Both the position numbers and the translations under genes were made by a program. The notes below the pieces were generated by a model. It was not told the origin of the DNA. It saw only the letters and a list, made by a program, of their open reading frames with translations, and did no database searches. Below are positions 23,201 to 35,883 of a DNA stretch of 64,000 nucleotides, in pieces (the stretch's first letter is position 1; each line of letters starts with the position of its first letter). The stretch covers positions 62,760,550-62,824,549 of the forward strand of contig OZ024830.1 in NCBI GenBank assembly GCA_964016985.1, given 5' to 3'. This DNA is from Anodontia alba (Eukaryota; Mollusca; Bivalvia; Lucinida; Lucinidae).

Positions 23201-24240
23201 TCTTTAAAATCTATTTTTCGCTTCTTCTCCTGAACCTAAAGGCCAATTGACTTGGATCTTGGTAGGAAGCATCAGGGTGACTTGTAGATCAAAAATAGCT
23301 AAAATTGTTCTGATCGGAAATCCAAAATGGCCTCCATGGCTGCTTTTTTGAAAATCTAATTCTCTTCTTCTTCTTCTCCTGAACCGAAAGGCCAACTGAC
23401 TTGAAACTTGATAGGAAGCATTGGGGTGTCTTGTAGAGCAAAAAGTTAAAATTGTTCCAATCCGCATTCCAAGATGGCCGCCATGGCTGCAATCTTCAAA
23501 ATCTGATTTTCTTTTCCTCTCCTGACATGAAAGGCCAATGACCTTGAAACTTGGTAGGAAGCATTGGGGTGACTTGTAGTAGATCAAAAATAGTTATAAA
23601 ATTTCTGATCATTTTGAAAATCTATTTTTCGCTTCTTTTCCTGAAACAAAAGGCCAGTTGTCTTGAAACTTGACAGGAAGCATAGGGGTGACTAGTAGAT
23701 CAAAATAGCTAAAATTGTTCTGATTGGAAATCCAAGATGGCAGTCTCCATGAAAATCTATTTTTCGCTTCTTCTCCTAAACCAAAAGGCCAGTTGACTCC
23801 AAAAACTTTGTAGGAAGCATCAGGGTGACTTGTAGATAAAAAAGAGTTAAAATAGTTCTGATGAGAAATCCAAGATGGCCGCCATTTCCGCTATCTTGGA
23901 AATTTATTTTGCACTTCTCCTGAAATGAAAGGCCAGTTGACTTGAAACTTGGTAGAAAGCATCAAGGTGACTTGTAGACCAAAACTAGCTAAACTCCTTT
24001 TGATAGGACATCCAAGGTGGCCGCTATCTTAGAAATCTATTTTGCACTTCTTCTCCTGATTCGAAAGGCCAATTTACTGGAAATTTGGTTAGAAGTATCT
24101 GGGTGACTTGTAGATCAAAAATAGCTAAAGCTGTTCTGATCAGAAATCCAAGATGGTCCCCATTTTGAAAATGTATTTTGAACTTCTTTTGAACAGAAAG
24201 GCCAAGTGACTGGAAAATTGATAGGAAGTTTGCACTTTTT
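20238..24240 (+). mobile_element. E4: Helentron-like element, mixed SF8/SF2 core, hosting E5
   Basis: The left end (AGCTCACCTGAGC, then GGCTCCAGGGG) is at 20240. The first core, SF8, is in about two copies (TTGTTGGATTTTCACGAAAC, then GGGTCAGGTCAGAC). At about 20945 it switches to an SF2-type 5' domain and SF2 monomers. These are interrupted by E5 at 21251-23102 and continue to about 24240 with some seven more monomers. No right end was found, so E4 may be two old elements joined. Confidence 0.65.
21251..23102 (+). mobile_element. E5: complete Helentron-like element nested in E4, SF3 core
   Basis: Both ends are present: TTAGCTCACCTGAGC with AGCTCAGGGTGAGC at the left, and ACTCAGGTGAACG, GGGCCATCATGGCCC, CTCTTGTT at the right. 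The core has about nine monomers of about 148 bp (CATCATGAATCTTGCTCAAA, then TGATTTCTAGGTCAAGTT, then ACTAGGTCACCAGGCC). The SF2 sequence of E4 reads up to CTATTTT on the left and resumes at AGCTTCTCC on the right, so the borders are fixed to within a few bases and there is no obvious target duplication. Confidence 0.85.
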
Positions 24241-24732
24241 CGACGTTTTTCTGGGTTTTTTTTGTTTTTTTTTTTTTTTCAGGTCTGATTAGTATTAGAA
24301 TAGATACATTGTGTGCTCAACTCATTCTAAAGTTTTCCATTGATCATTTTTAAATTATGCATTCTTGTTCTCCATGATCTGTAGATGTGTGTGTGGTTTT
24401 TGGGATATCCTCCCATTATTTTTTATCAACTTTTTCCACTTTTTCGACTTAATTTTTTCTAGGTCCAAATAGTATTATAATGGATACTTGTGGGCGCAAC
24501 TCCTCTTAGATTGTTCCACCAATCATTTTGAAACTTTGCATACTTGTTCTACATGGTCCGAAGAGATGCACATGGTTTGGGGACATTCTGCCTTTATGTG
24601 TTTTTTTGTTGTTGTTTGTTTTCACTTTTTTCCACTTTTTCGACTAAGTTTGCTTTTTACATGTAGGTGTGACATGATGATGTGGGTAGCTTACAGTTTT
24701 ATAACAAACTTTTTTAAACTTTTCAGGTGTTT
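24241..24732. repeat. SF4 tandem repeat (about 200-bp units)
   Basis: Two to three units with TTTTTCCACTTTTTCGACTTA, GGTCTGATTAGTATTAGAA-like text and TTTGCATACTTGTTCTACATG, divided by T-runs. It is not enclosed by Helentron-like ends and ends where E6 begins. Confidence 0.65.
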
Positions 24733-26228
24733 TTAGCTCACCTGAGCTATGCTCAGGATGAGCTATTGTGATCACTTTTCGTCCGTCGTCCGTCCGTCCG
24801 TCCGTCCGTTAACATTTTCAAACGACTTCTCCTCTGAAGCCCCTGAGCCAATTTTGCTCAAATTTCATATGGAGCCTCCTAAGGTTGGGGGAACGAAAAA
24901 TTGCTAAAATGGTCGTGGTCCATTGACCAAGATGGCCGCCATGCCCATATATGGTAAAAACCTTTAAAAATCTTCTTCTCCAGAACCGAGGATGCCTTGG
25001 GGCTCAATCTTTGTATAAGTCATCGGGGACGGGAGGTCTATCAAAATTGCTAAAATAAATGTCGTATATTGACATTTGACCTTTTTACGGCAAGGTCAAG
25101 TTTGCTTCCCTATGCATTTGTATGGGAAAAAACCTTTAAACATCTTGTTCTCCAAAACTGAGGATGCCTTATGGCTGAACCTTTACATATATCATCGGAA
25201 ACTGAAGGTCTACCAAAGTTGCTAAAATAATGGTCGTACATTGACATTTGACCTTTTTATGGTAAGGTCAGTTTTGCTTCCTTATGCATTTGTATGGGAA
25301 AAATGTTCAGAATTTCAAACAACTTCTTCTCTGGAGCCTCTGGGCCAATTTTGCTCAAATTTCATATGGAGCCTCCTTAGGTTGGGGGAATGAAAGATTG
25401 CTAAAATGGTCGCAGTTAGTTGACCAAGATGGCCGCCATGCCCATATATAGTAAAAACCTTTAAAAATATTCTTCTCCAGAACCGAGGATGCCTTGGGGC
25501 TGAATCTTTGCATAAGTCATTGGGGACGGGAGGTCTACCAAAATTGCTAAAATAATTGTTGTATATTGACATTTGACCTTTTTACGGCAAGGTCAAGTTT
25601 GCTTCCGTATTCAGTTGTATGGGAAAAACCTTTAAAAATCTTGTTTTCCAAAACCGAGGATGCCTTGTGGCTGAATCTTTACATATATCATCGGAAACTG
25701 GAGGTCTACCAAAGTTGCTAAAATAATGGTCGTACATTGACATTTGACCTTTTACTGTGAGGTCAATTTTGCTTCCTTATGCATTTGTATGGGAAAAATA
25801 TTCAGAATTTCAAACGACTTCTCCTCTGGAGCCTCTGGGCCAATTTTGCACAAATTTCATATGGAGCCTCCTTAGGTTGGGGGAATGAAAGAGTGCTAAA
25901 ATGGTCACGGTTCATTGACCAAGATGGCCGCCATGCCCATATATGGTAAAAACCTTTAAAAATCTTCTCCTCCAGAACCGAGGACGCCTTGGGGCTGAAT
26001 CTTTGCTTAAATCATCGGGGACCAGGGGTCTACCAAAGTTGCTAAAATAATGGTCGTACAAGTTTGCTTCCCTATGCATTTGTATGGGAAAAAACATTTA
26101 AAAATCTTATTCTCCAAAACCGAGGATGCCTTATGGCTGAATCTTTGCATATATTAATGGGAACATCTGCATGTCTGCAGTGCCTATGTCACTCAGGTGA
26201 GCAAACCGTGGCCCGTGGGCCTCTTGTT
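24733..26228 (+). mobile_element. E6: complete Helentron-like element, SF1 core
   Basis: The left end is TTAGCTCACCTGAGC, GCTCAGGATGAGC, GTGATCAC and a run of CGTC units. SF1 monomers follow with internal rearrangement. The right end is CACTCAGGTGAGC, GGCCCGTGGGCC, CTCTTGTT. Its order of monomer variants closely matches E11 (41646-43149), so the two share a recent ancestor. Confidence 0.85.
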
Positions 26229-27499
26229 ATTATGGTTAGGACAGATTTGCATCCCTATACATTTGTATGAGGAAATTCTTAGAAAATGACGTTTTTCAAA
26301 ATGTATTAAAGAGTAATAGTTGAAACCTACAAAGTATGATCAGAGTAGCACAAGTTTTTATTTACATTCAAATATTTATCAACTAGGGTGTTACCTGCCA
26401 ATGCAGGTCTGGTTACTCTTACAGGACTGGTTACTCTTACAGATCAGCGATAGTATACACCAGGAGAAAAAAAAAAAAAAAAAAACATTTAGAAATGCAT
26501 GCCATCTCTGAAACATGCTTAACCCTTAAAATTCATTCAGAATTGTAGCAGATGATGTTCTAAAATATGTCTTTATATTTTCTGAGTAAATAAGGCTTGT
26601 CTTGTCATATTAACAGGCTGCTAGAAAAAAAAATGAAACAAGCCTGTAAGAGGGGGTACCTCTACTTGAGGTCATTACTCCCTTAATTTTGCCTCAAATT
26701 ACATGGAATTTTCACATACAATTTGCCGATCTTAGATGGCCATTTTACCAGAGAAGGGATGGTCACGTGACTAGAAAGTCACGTGACAGTCACGTGTAAA
26801 CCAGGAACCATTTAAGACACTTAAAAAAAAAAATGTTAGAAGGGACCAGCACCTACTGTGTACTATTGCGAATGAAACAAGTAACATACAAAGGTTCTAC
26901 TGTTATTCCTACTTCTTCCTCACTGGAAATGATTCAGGTGTTATGGGCTTTTTTTTTCCAGAAAATTGTGATCAATCTGTTGAAGTGAGCGCTGAAATTA
27001 ATGGCAGCTTGATATTTGGTATTCTTGGTCTTTTTTAGTGAGGGTAAAATCCAGCACCTAACTATCTAATGAAAAGTGGCGTGTTTGTATGAAAGTAGGT
27101 TCACTCCTGTATGAGAACACTTGCTCTGAATGGTTGCATGTGGCATATAGTAAGTTTAATAGGCTTTAGAGTTGGCAGACCCCTCCAGCGCGACAATAGC
27201 CATGATTAGCAGCCTAAGGGTTAATTGTCTGTTATTGCCTGCTAAGCTCCATAGATAGGTCAACTTTTAGTTCCCAGTCAAAATTCATTCTGGTTTCATA
27301 ATTTATTCAGTGATGGTCATTTTGGGTGTTTGAAAGGATTGTTGCTTTGACTAAGTATATATGCGTTATACATAGGGACATGTTTTTGTGACATTGAGTG
27401 TTTAAAAGCAGGTTTCTTGTGCATGCCTGCATGGAATGCATGTGTAATTATGGTATATCATCTATAGCATGTATGATTTACATGAAATATGAAGTCTTA
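26229..27499. other. Non-coding, mostly unique sequence
   Basis: It contains two minisatellite units (26405-26447), an A-run (26467-26484) and a cluster of CACGTGAC-type motifs at 26763-26800. No exon or RNA gene is recognisable. Confidence 0.55.
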
Positions 27500-30462
27500 T
27501 TAGCTCACCTGAGCCAAAGGCTCAAGATGAGCTGTTGTGATCACCCACCGTCCGTCGTCGTCGTCGTCCGTCCGTCCGTTCACAATCTTTAAACAACATC
27601 TCCTCCTAAACCACTGATTTGATTTTGACCAAATTTCACAGGGATGATCCTTGGTTGATCCTCTTTCAAAGTTGTTCAAATGGTTCCGGTCCATTGCATA
27701 TCTAGGTCACAGTAGCTAAAAATAGATTTTTTAACTAAAAACTTAAAAAATCTTCTCATCAGAAACCACTGGACCGCTTTCAATAAAATTTTGCAGAAAT
27801 GTTCCTTTGGTGATCCTCTACCAAGATTGTTCAAGCCATTTGGATTTGTCGAAAAACATGGCCGCCAGGGGGAGGGGCTTATTTTCCTTATATATCTATA
27901 TAGAAAACTTTAAAAATCTTCTTGTCAGAAACCACTGGACCAATTTCAATATAATTTTGCAGAAATGTTCCTTTGGTGATCCTCTACCAAGATTGTTCAA
28001 GCCATTTGGATTCGTCAAAAAACATAGCCGCCAGGGGGCGGGGCTTATTTTCCCTATATATCTGTATAGAAAACTTTAAAAATCTTCTTGTCAGAAACCA
28101 CTAGACTGATTTCAATATAATTTTGCAGAAATGTTTCTTTGTTGATCCTCTACCAAGATTGTTCAAGACATTTGGATTCGTCTAAAAACATGGCCACCAG
28201 GGGGCGGGGCTTATTTTCCCTATATATCTATATAGAAATCTTTAAAAATCTTCTTGTCAGAAACCACTGGACCGATTTCAATATAATTTTGCAGAAATGT
28301 TCGTTTGGTGATCTTCTACCAAGATTGTTCAAGACATATGGATTCATCAAAAAACATGGCCGCCAGGGGGGCGGGGCTTATTTTCCCTTTACATCTTTAT
28401 AGAAAACTTTAAAAATTTTCTTGTCAGAAACCACTGGACCAATTTCAATATAATTTTGCAGAAATGTTCCTTTGGTGATTCTCTACCAAGATTGTTCAAG
28501 CCATCTGGATTCGTCAAAAAACATGGCCGCCAGGGGGCGGGGCTTATTTTCCCTATATAATCTATTGAGAAAAATTTAAAAATCATCTTGTCAAAAACCA
28601 CTAGACCGCTTTCAATATAATTTTGCAGAAATGTTCCTTTGGTAATCCTCTACCAAGATTGTTCAAGCCATTTGGATTCGTCAAAAACATGGCCGCCAGG
28701 GGGCGGGGCTTATTTTCCCTTCACATCTTTATAGAAAACTTTGAAAACTCTTCTTTTCAGTAACCACTGGCCGGATTTCTATATAATTTTGCAGAAGTGT
28801 TTTTTTGGTGATCCTCTACCAAGATTGTTCAAGCCATTTGGATTCGTCAAAAAACATGGCCGCTAGGGGGGGGTGGAGGGGGTGGGGGGGGCGGGGCTTA
28901 TTTTAACTTTATATCTATATAATGATCGTCTTGTCAGAAACCACTGGACCGATTTCGGTATAACATTGCAGGAATGTTTCTTTTGTAACCCTCTACTAAG
29001 ATTGTTCAAGCCATTTGGATTCATCAAAAAACATGGCCACCAGGGGGTGGGGCTTATTTTCCCTTTACATCTTTATAGAAAACTTTAAAAAATCTTCTTT
29101 TCAGTAACCACTGGCCCGATTTCTATATAATTTTGCAGGTGTTCTTTTGGTGATCCTCTACCAAGATTGTTCAAGTCATTTGGATTCGTCAAAAAACATG
29201 GCCACTATGGGGGCGGGGCTTATTTTAACTATATATCTATATAATGATCGTCTTGTCAGAAACCACTGGACCAATTTCGGTATAACATTGCAGGAATGTT
29301 TCTTTTGTAACCCTCTACTAAGATTGTTCAAGTCGTCATGATTTGTCAAAAAAACGTGGCTGCCAGGGTGCGGAGCTTAATTTTCCTATATATCTATATA
29401 GAAAACTTTACAATAAAAATCTTCATCAGAAACCACTGGACTCATTTCATTATAACTCGGCAGAAATGTTTCCTTGTTGACCCTCTACCAAGATTGTTCA
29501 AGTTATCATGATTCATCAAAAAACCTGGCTGCCAGGGGGCGGTGCTTATTTTCCTTGTATATCTATATAGAAAAGTTTTAAAAATCTTCTAGTCAGAAAC
29601 CAATGGACCGATTTCAGTATCACTTGGCAGGGATGTTTTTTTGGTGACCCTCTACCAAGATTGTTCAAGCCGTTATGATTTGTCAAAAAACATGGCCACT
29701 AGGGGGCGGGGCATATTTTCCCTATATATCTATATAGAAAACTTTAAAAATCTTCTAAAAGAAACTGTTGGATCAAGTTCAATGTAACTTGGCAGGAATG
29801 TTGCTTTGGTGACCTTCTACCAAGATTGATCATGCCCCCATGATACATCAAAAAACATGGCTGCCAGGGGGCTGAGCTTATTTTTCTTATATATCTGTAT
29901 AGAAAACTTTAAATTTCTTCATGTCAGAAACCACCTATCTGATTTCATTATTACTTGGCAGGAATGTTGCTTTGGTGACCCTCTACCAAGATTGTTCAAG
30001 CAATCATGATTCATCAAAAAACATAGCTGCAAGGGGTGGGGATTATTTTCCCTATATATCTAAATGGAAAACTTTAAAAATCTTCTTGTCAGAAACCACT
30101 GGACCGATTTCAATATAACTTGGCAGGAATGTTCCTATGGTGACCTCTACCAAGTTTGTTCAAGCAGTCATAATTCGTCAAAAAACATGGCCATTAGGGG
30201 GTGGGGCTTATTTTCCCTATATAGCTATATGAAACATTTTAAAAATCTTTTTGTCAGAAACCACTGGACCGATTTCAATATGGCAGAATTGTTCCTTTGG
30301 TGATCCTCTTTCAAGATTCAGTTCAAGCCATCATGATGCATGAAAAAAAACATGGCCGCTGGGGAGCAGGGCTATAAAATTTATACGAAAATCTTAGAGC
30401 AGTGAACTTGGCTGAAACTTCAACAGTAGGTGTGGAAAGCTGTTTGCTCAGGTCCTCTTGTT
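27500..30462 (+). mobile_element. E7: Helentron-like element, SF5 core
   Basis: The left end is TTAGCTCACCTGAGCC, GGCTCAAGATGAGC and a (CGT)n run. About 17 SF5 monomers follow. The first are exactly 166 bp apart (27811, 27977, 28143). Each has TGATCCTCTACCAAGATTG, CATGGCCGCCAGGGGGCGGG and a TATATATCTATATAG stretch. The right end is worn: TTTGCTCAGG then CTCTTGTT without the full hairpin. E7 ends 192 bp before exon 30655-30811. Confidence 0.85.
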
Positions 30463-30654
30463 GTCTCTGTTATTTAAAAAAGAAGTAAATTAAAAAAAAA
30501 ATGCAAATGTTATCTGCAACAATTTTGAATGTGGCTTTAAGTATTAAAAACTTTAACAGTAGATGTTGGACAGTCTTTGATACTGGGAGAGCTTAGAGGT
30601 TTGTACAATGAATTGAAGGACAGTTGGATGATAATGTTTTTGTTTTAATTGTAG

Positions 30655-30811
30655 GGACATTCATTGTTACTGGGAGATCTGATGGTGATGTTAAAAGCTG
30701 TTGGCTCAGCTGAGTATGAAGGCAGCACATCGGAATTCTGTAATGCCCATGGTATACGGCAAAAAGCCATGAAAGAGGTCAGAAAATTACGGGTACAGCT
30801 TACTAATGCAG
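30655..30811 (+). CDS. DHX37: DHX37-like RNA helicase, exon a (end of HA2 region)
   Basis: This is the first of five recognised exons of a DEAH-box RNA helicase of the DHX37/Dhr1 family. From established knowledge, that enzyme acts in the nucleolus and helps release U3 snoRNA during 40S subunit assembly. The exon reads [20 protein letters not shown], then [20 protein letters not shown], the end of the helicase-associated (HA2) region. The acceptor is TTTTAATTGTAG and the donor CAG/GTTGGT. It spans 52 codons plus one base, and that base completes a Val codon with exon b. The helicase core must lie upstream, but no such exon was found in 1-30654. The identity comes from remembered family similarity, not a search. 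Confidence 0.9.
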
Positions 30812-32553
30812 GTTGGTTAACTGACAGTAAAATAAACATGGACCACAACCTGAGAAAATGTGCCTTTAGATTTTATGGGTCTAGAAAAGATTTGGATTCA
30901 GTCTGCATATCCACCCAATCTATTTTGAGACCACCTTAAGAAGCTTTGACTGATTTGTTAATCAAAGTCCTTCCATAAACACTGCTCAGATGCAGAAATG
31001 TGCAAACTGAGCTAAGTCTTTGCTGGGCATTCATGTCAAAAGGGTCATTTATGTTTCAAATCACATTTTTATGCTGTTGAATAGGAAGAAGAACTTCATC
31101 AGAAATCTTTACTACTGGTTCTGTGGGAGCTAAATGACAAAAATGGTCAAACCTATCATTATTGACTGACATTGTAGGTATTTTGATGGTATTTTTAGGA
31201 AATTTTTAGATTTACAAAGAAAATTTTTTTTTTTTTTTTTTTTTTTTTACAGGCAGTTCTTACAGAACTTTATTAAATGAAAAATAAATTCAACCATTTG
31301 CAAGTTTCTATTGTCAAATATATTGCTATTGACATAGTTTTGTATGATGGCATAATGACATCTCATGATGACATTGCTTCTCCATTAAAACAGTTCTATA
31401 GTAAACCTCAAATATTGTAGCTATTCTCTTTTATGTAATGTTAATAGAATGAAAATGAATATCTTCCTACTGTGCCATCCAACCTAGTGTGTTAAGCTTG
31501 ATAATTCATGATCAGAAAGAATATTTCTTCAACCAAGTATGTCATTATGGAAGTGATTGGGTGGGGGTTGTGATTATGAGTGGTTTGCATGTGAGAATGC
31601 ATGGTCTGAAATATTGGCTTACAGATGACTAGAATTACTCTGTCATGGTTCAAGATTTGCCGAGGTCAGTGTCAGTCAGACATAAGCAGCCTCTTGCCAA
31701 ATATCTGATTGTTGCTGGATACTCAAGTTTAAATCACCAATTAAAGTTACTTGTCCTAAAAATGAGATAACCTTACAGGGGTGAAAACTTATGCCATTTG
31801 TTTTGTCACTGTTCTGGAAAGTGGTCTACTTTTAAAAGGAAAGAATTTGCTCTGTTGGGAACAAATTCTTTCCTTTTAGAGTAGGAAGTAACAAAAGTTT
31901 TCTAGACCTATCTAGGTTGGGATTGAAAATGGGCCCAATTTATGAATTTTTAATACTGTTATGACCTTGTTGATGTTAAAATTTTGTTTTGGCTGAATTA
32001 GTTGAAAATGAATAAGTGTATTTTATTCAACTGTTGTTTACACATTTATGTTTACTAAAATTCATAGATATACAGCAGACTGATAATGTTTATTATTATT
32101 ACATGTATTATTATTTTCAGAGAAAATATGGCATGAAATATTTAAATCATCTGCTTGGCACGGAAAAATGCCTAAAGGACAATGTCCAGTAGTGCCAGAT
32201 AAGTGGGGCATATAAATTCTGTGTGTTAAATATAAAATATGTCAAAAACAGCCACGCAGAGCACTGCAGCAGTTTTGATGTTCTTTGAAAACAGGTTAGG
32301 TGGGTTAAAAGTAAAAAAAAAATGTTAAAAATGATGTTATAAAAAAAAAGCCAATCATGAAGCCCTGTTGTGACCTGTTGTCAGGGAAAAACAGCTAGGA
32401 GCAGGGAAAGTCTGACCTGCAGAAGAGGTTCTATATTTCTCTCATCCCCATGTCCCATATAGCTCATGCTTTATTTTCTCTGAAAAATATTTTAAAATGT
32501 CAAAATATGGTCTACTGTAGTTGTGATTGGTGCTTTAAGGGTGAAGACTGTTA
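30812..32553 (+). other. Intron sequence between exons a and b (first part)
   Basis: Mostly unique AT-rich DNA with a long T-run at about 31228-31247. No gene, RNA or mobile element is recognised. The frame of exon a runs on by chance to 30939. Confidence 0.6.
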
Positions 32554-35322
32554 TTAGCTCACCTGGAGCTTTGCTCCAGGTCATCTTATGCCATGGCCTG
32601 TTGTCCTCCGACCGTCATCTGTCCGTCCGTTGTTAGCTTTCACTTTTTCGCCATCTCCTCCAGAAACATAAGTTGGATTGAGCTGAAACTTAGTTGGGGG
32701 CATTGTGGCAACATGGACATTCAGAATTGCTAAAATCGTTCCGCTTCGATATCCAAGATGGCAGCCATAGTGGCCATCTTGAAATTTTTTAAACCACATC
32801 TCCTCCCAAATTGTAAGTCAGATTGAGCTGAATCTTGATGGGAGGCACCACAGTGAAACAGAGATTCAGAATTGCAAAAATAATTCAGTTCCGATACCCA
32901 AGATGTCCACCATGGCGGCAATCTTGAAATTATTCAAACGATATCTCCTCCTGAACCATAGGTCGGATTGAGCCAAAACTTGATGGGAGATGTCACAGTG
33001 ACATGGAGATTCAGAATTGCTAAAATCCTTCCATTCCGATATCCAAGATGGATGCCATGGCGGCCATCTTGAAATTATTCAAACGACATCGCCTCCCAAA
33101 CCGTAAGTTTGATTGAGCTGAAACTTGATGGGAGGCATCAAAGTGACACAGAGATTCAGAATTGCTAAAATCGTTCCGTTCTGATATCAAAGATGGCCAC
33201 CATGGCAGCCATCTTGAAATACTTCATCTGTCATCTTCTCTCAAAATTGCTAAAATCATTCCATTCCGATATCTAAGATGGCCGCAATGGCCTCCATCTT
33301 TAAATTCTTCAAAACAACATCTCCTCCCAAACCGTAAGTCTGATTGAGCCAAAACTTGATGGGAGGCATCACAGTGACACAGAGATGCAGAATTGCTAAA
33401 ATTGTTCTGTTCCGATAGCCAAGATGGCTGCCACAGTTGCCATCTTGAAATTCTTCAAACGACATCTTATCCCAAACCATAAGTCGGATTGAGCCAGAAC
33501 TTGATGGGAGACATTACAGTGACACAGAGATTCAGAATTGCTAAAATCATTCCGTTCTGAAATCAAGGATGGCCGCCCATTTTGAAATTCTTCAAACGAC
33601 ATCCCCTCCCAGATCGTAAGTCCGATTGAGCCAAAACTTGATGGGAGGCATCACAGTGACACAGAGATTCAAAATTTCTAAAATCATTCTGTTCAGATAT
33701 CCAAGATGGCATCCATGGTGGCAATCTTGAAATTGTTCAAACCACATCTCCTCCCAAACCGTAAGTCAGATTGAGCCAAAACTTGATTTGAGACATCACA
33801 GTGACACAGAGATTCAGAATTGCTAAAATCGTTCCGTTCCGATATCCAAGATGGCTGCTGGCTTGAAATTCTTCAAACAACATCTCCTCCCAAACCATAA
33901 GTCAGATTGAGCCAAAACTTGAAGGGAGGCATCACAGTGACACAGAGATTCAGAATTGCTAAAATGGTTCTGTTCTGATATCCAAGATGGCTGCCACGGT
34001 GGCCATCTTGAAATTCTTCAAACAACATCTCCTCCCAAACCATGTCAGATTGAGCCGAAACATGATGGGATGCATTGGAGCATTATAGAGATTCAGAATT
34101 GCTAAAATTGTTCATTCCAATATCCAAGATGGCTGCCATGGTGGTCATCTTGAAATTCTTCAAACAACATCTCCTCCCAAACCTTGTTGGATTGAGCCAA
34201 AACTTGATGGGAAGCATCACAGTGACATAGATATTCAGAATAGCTAAAATCATTCCCTTCTGATATCCAAGATAGCTGCCAAGGGGCCATCTTGAAATTC
34301 TTCAAATGACATCTTCTCCCAAGCCATAAGTCAGATTGAGCAGAAACTTGATGGGAGGCATTGGAGCATTATAGAGATTCAGAATTGTTAAAATAGTTTC
34401 GTTCCGATATCCAAGATCGCCACCATGGCGACCATCTTGAAATTCTTCCAAGGACATCTCCTTCCAAACTATAGGTCAGATTGAGCCAAAACTTGATGGG
34501 AGACATCGAAGAGACATAGAGATTGATGGGAAGCATTGGAGCGACATAGAGATTCAGAATTGCTTAAATCGTTCCGTTTGGCTATCCATCTTGAAAATCT
34601 TGAAACCACATCTGCTCCCGAACCCTGAGCCCAAACTTGGTGGGAGGCATTGGGGTCACATGGAGATTAAGAAGTGCTAAAATCATTCTATTCCAATATC
34701 CAAGATGGCTTCCATGTCAGCCGTCTTGAAAATTTTCAAACAACATCTCCTCCAGCCATCTTGAAAGTCTTCAGTTGTTATCTGCTCCTGAACAGTAAGT
34801 TGGATTGATTGGAAATGGTGGAAGGCATCGGGGCATCATGGAGATTTAGATTTGCTAAAATGGTTCCGTTCTGATAGCCAAGGTGGCCAGCATGGCAGCC
34901 ATCTTGAAAATATTCAAATCACATCTGCTACCAAATGTTAAGTCTGATTGAGCTTAAACATGATGGGAGGCATTGGGGTGTTATGGAAATTCAGAATTGC
35001 TAAAGTCCATCTGTTCCAATGTCCAAGATGGCTGCCAGCTTGAAATTCATCAAACCACATCGCCTCCCAAACAATAAGCCAGGTTGAGGCAAAACGATGA
35101 GAGGCATCTGGGTGACATGGAGATTCAGAATTGCTGCATCGTTCAGTTCCAATATCCAAGATGGCGGCCATGGTGGCAATCTCGAAACTCTTCAAACAAA
35201 TCAGATTCTGAATTGCTAAAGGCAATTGGATCTGATAGCCAAGCTGGCCACCATGGCACAATGTAACATATCATGATCAGCCAACTCCAGGTGAGTGATT
35301 TCTGGCCTACTTGGGCCTCTAG
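32554..35322 (+). mobile_element. E8: Helentron-like element with variant ends, SF6 core
   Basis: The left end is TTAGCTCACCTGGAGC facing GCTCCAGGTCATC. The right end is ACTCCAGGTGAGTG, TGGCCTACTTGGGCC, CTCTAG. Both ends carry the same extra G/C pair compared with the other elements. The core has about 17 monomers of about 145-150 bp (ACATCTCCTCCCAAACC, then GATTCAGAATTGCTAAAATC, then ATATCCAAGATGGC, then GGCCATCTTGAAAT). It ends 120 bp before exon b. Confidence 0.8.
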
Positions 35323-35442
35323 CAGATGAATTGGGATTAGAAAAAAAAACTCTTTATGTGTTGTATTTACTCAAAATATTATTACAGTTTAACTTTGTTA
35401 TGTTTCTTTCCTTTTGCTGTTATTCTGCAATTGTAATTTTAG

Positions 35443-35563
35443 TAAATACAGTTATACCTGAAGCAAATATTTGTGTGGATCCAAAGATGACACCACCGAA
35501 TGACATTCAGGCTAAACTCTTACGACAGGTTGTTCTAGCTGGCCTAGCTGACCATGTTGCAAG
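35443..35563 (+). CDS. DHX37: DHX37-like RNA helicase, exon b (start of OB-fold)
   Basis: The acceptor is TTGTAATTTTAG and the donor AAG/GTAAGA. Using the one base carried from exon a, it reads [19 protein letters not shown], then [20 protein letters not shown], the entry to the oligonucleotide-binding fold behind HA2 in DEAH-box helicases. It leaves two bases for exon c. The 4.6-kb intron before it holds E8. Confidence 0.9.
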
Positions 35564-35883
35564 GTAAGACAGGAACTATCACATTATGAAGAAGGTCTGC
35601 TGTGAGCAAGTGTAGAATAAAGAGTGGAGTTTTGAAAGATTTTGTGAGAAAGTCAAGGTTGTAATTGGAGTTGTATAATGGTAGTATTAGAAGATAATAT
35701 TTATTTAAGAATATTGTATTGCCCATTCATGCCACAATGATGATTTAAAACTCATTCAGATACATCTAGAGCCAGTTTTCCAAGAAATTCAGCTTGTCCT
35801 TAAGCTGATTGGATACACTTCTTAAATATTCTGCCAGATTTTGAAAGATAGACAATTTTTGTATCAGTCTGTGAGATGGGTAG
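35564..35883 (+). other. Intron sequence without recognised features
   Basis: AT-rich, no repeats recognised. Confidence 0.5.

Noticed and set aside
26955..27000. Helicase exon behind the TTTTTTCCAG acceptor
   Set aside because: The frame stops after eight codons and matches nothing in the helicase family.
27807..30303. Plus-strand frames with CSFGDPLPRLFKPFGF and SLYIYIENFKNLLVRNHW
   Set aside because: SF5 monomers of 166 bp rotate through the frames, giving repeated peptides in E7, E12, E14 and E16 without selection for coding.
30812..30939. Extension of the helicase exon to 30939
   Set aside because: The donor at 30812 gives a perfect phase into exon b, whereas the extension has no similarity to the family.
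32554..35322. Possible CRISPR or coding repeats in E8
   Set aside because: Monomers are tandem, about 148 bp and diverged, with no spacers.
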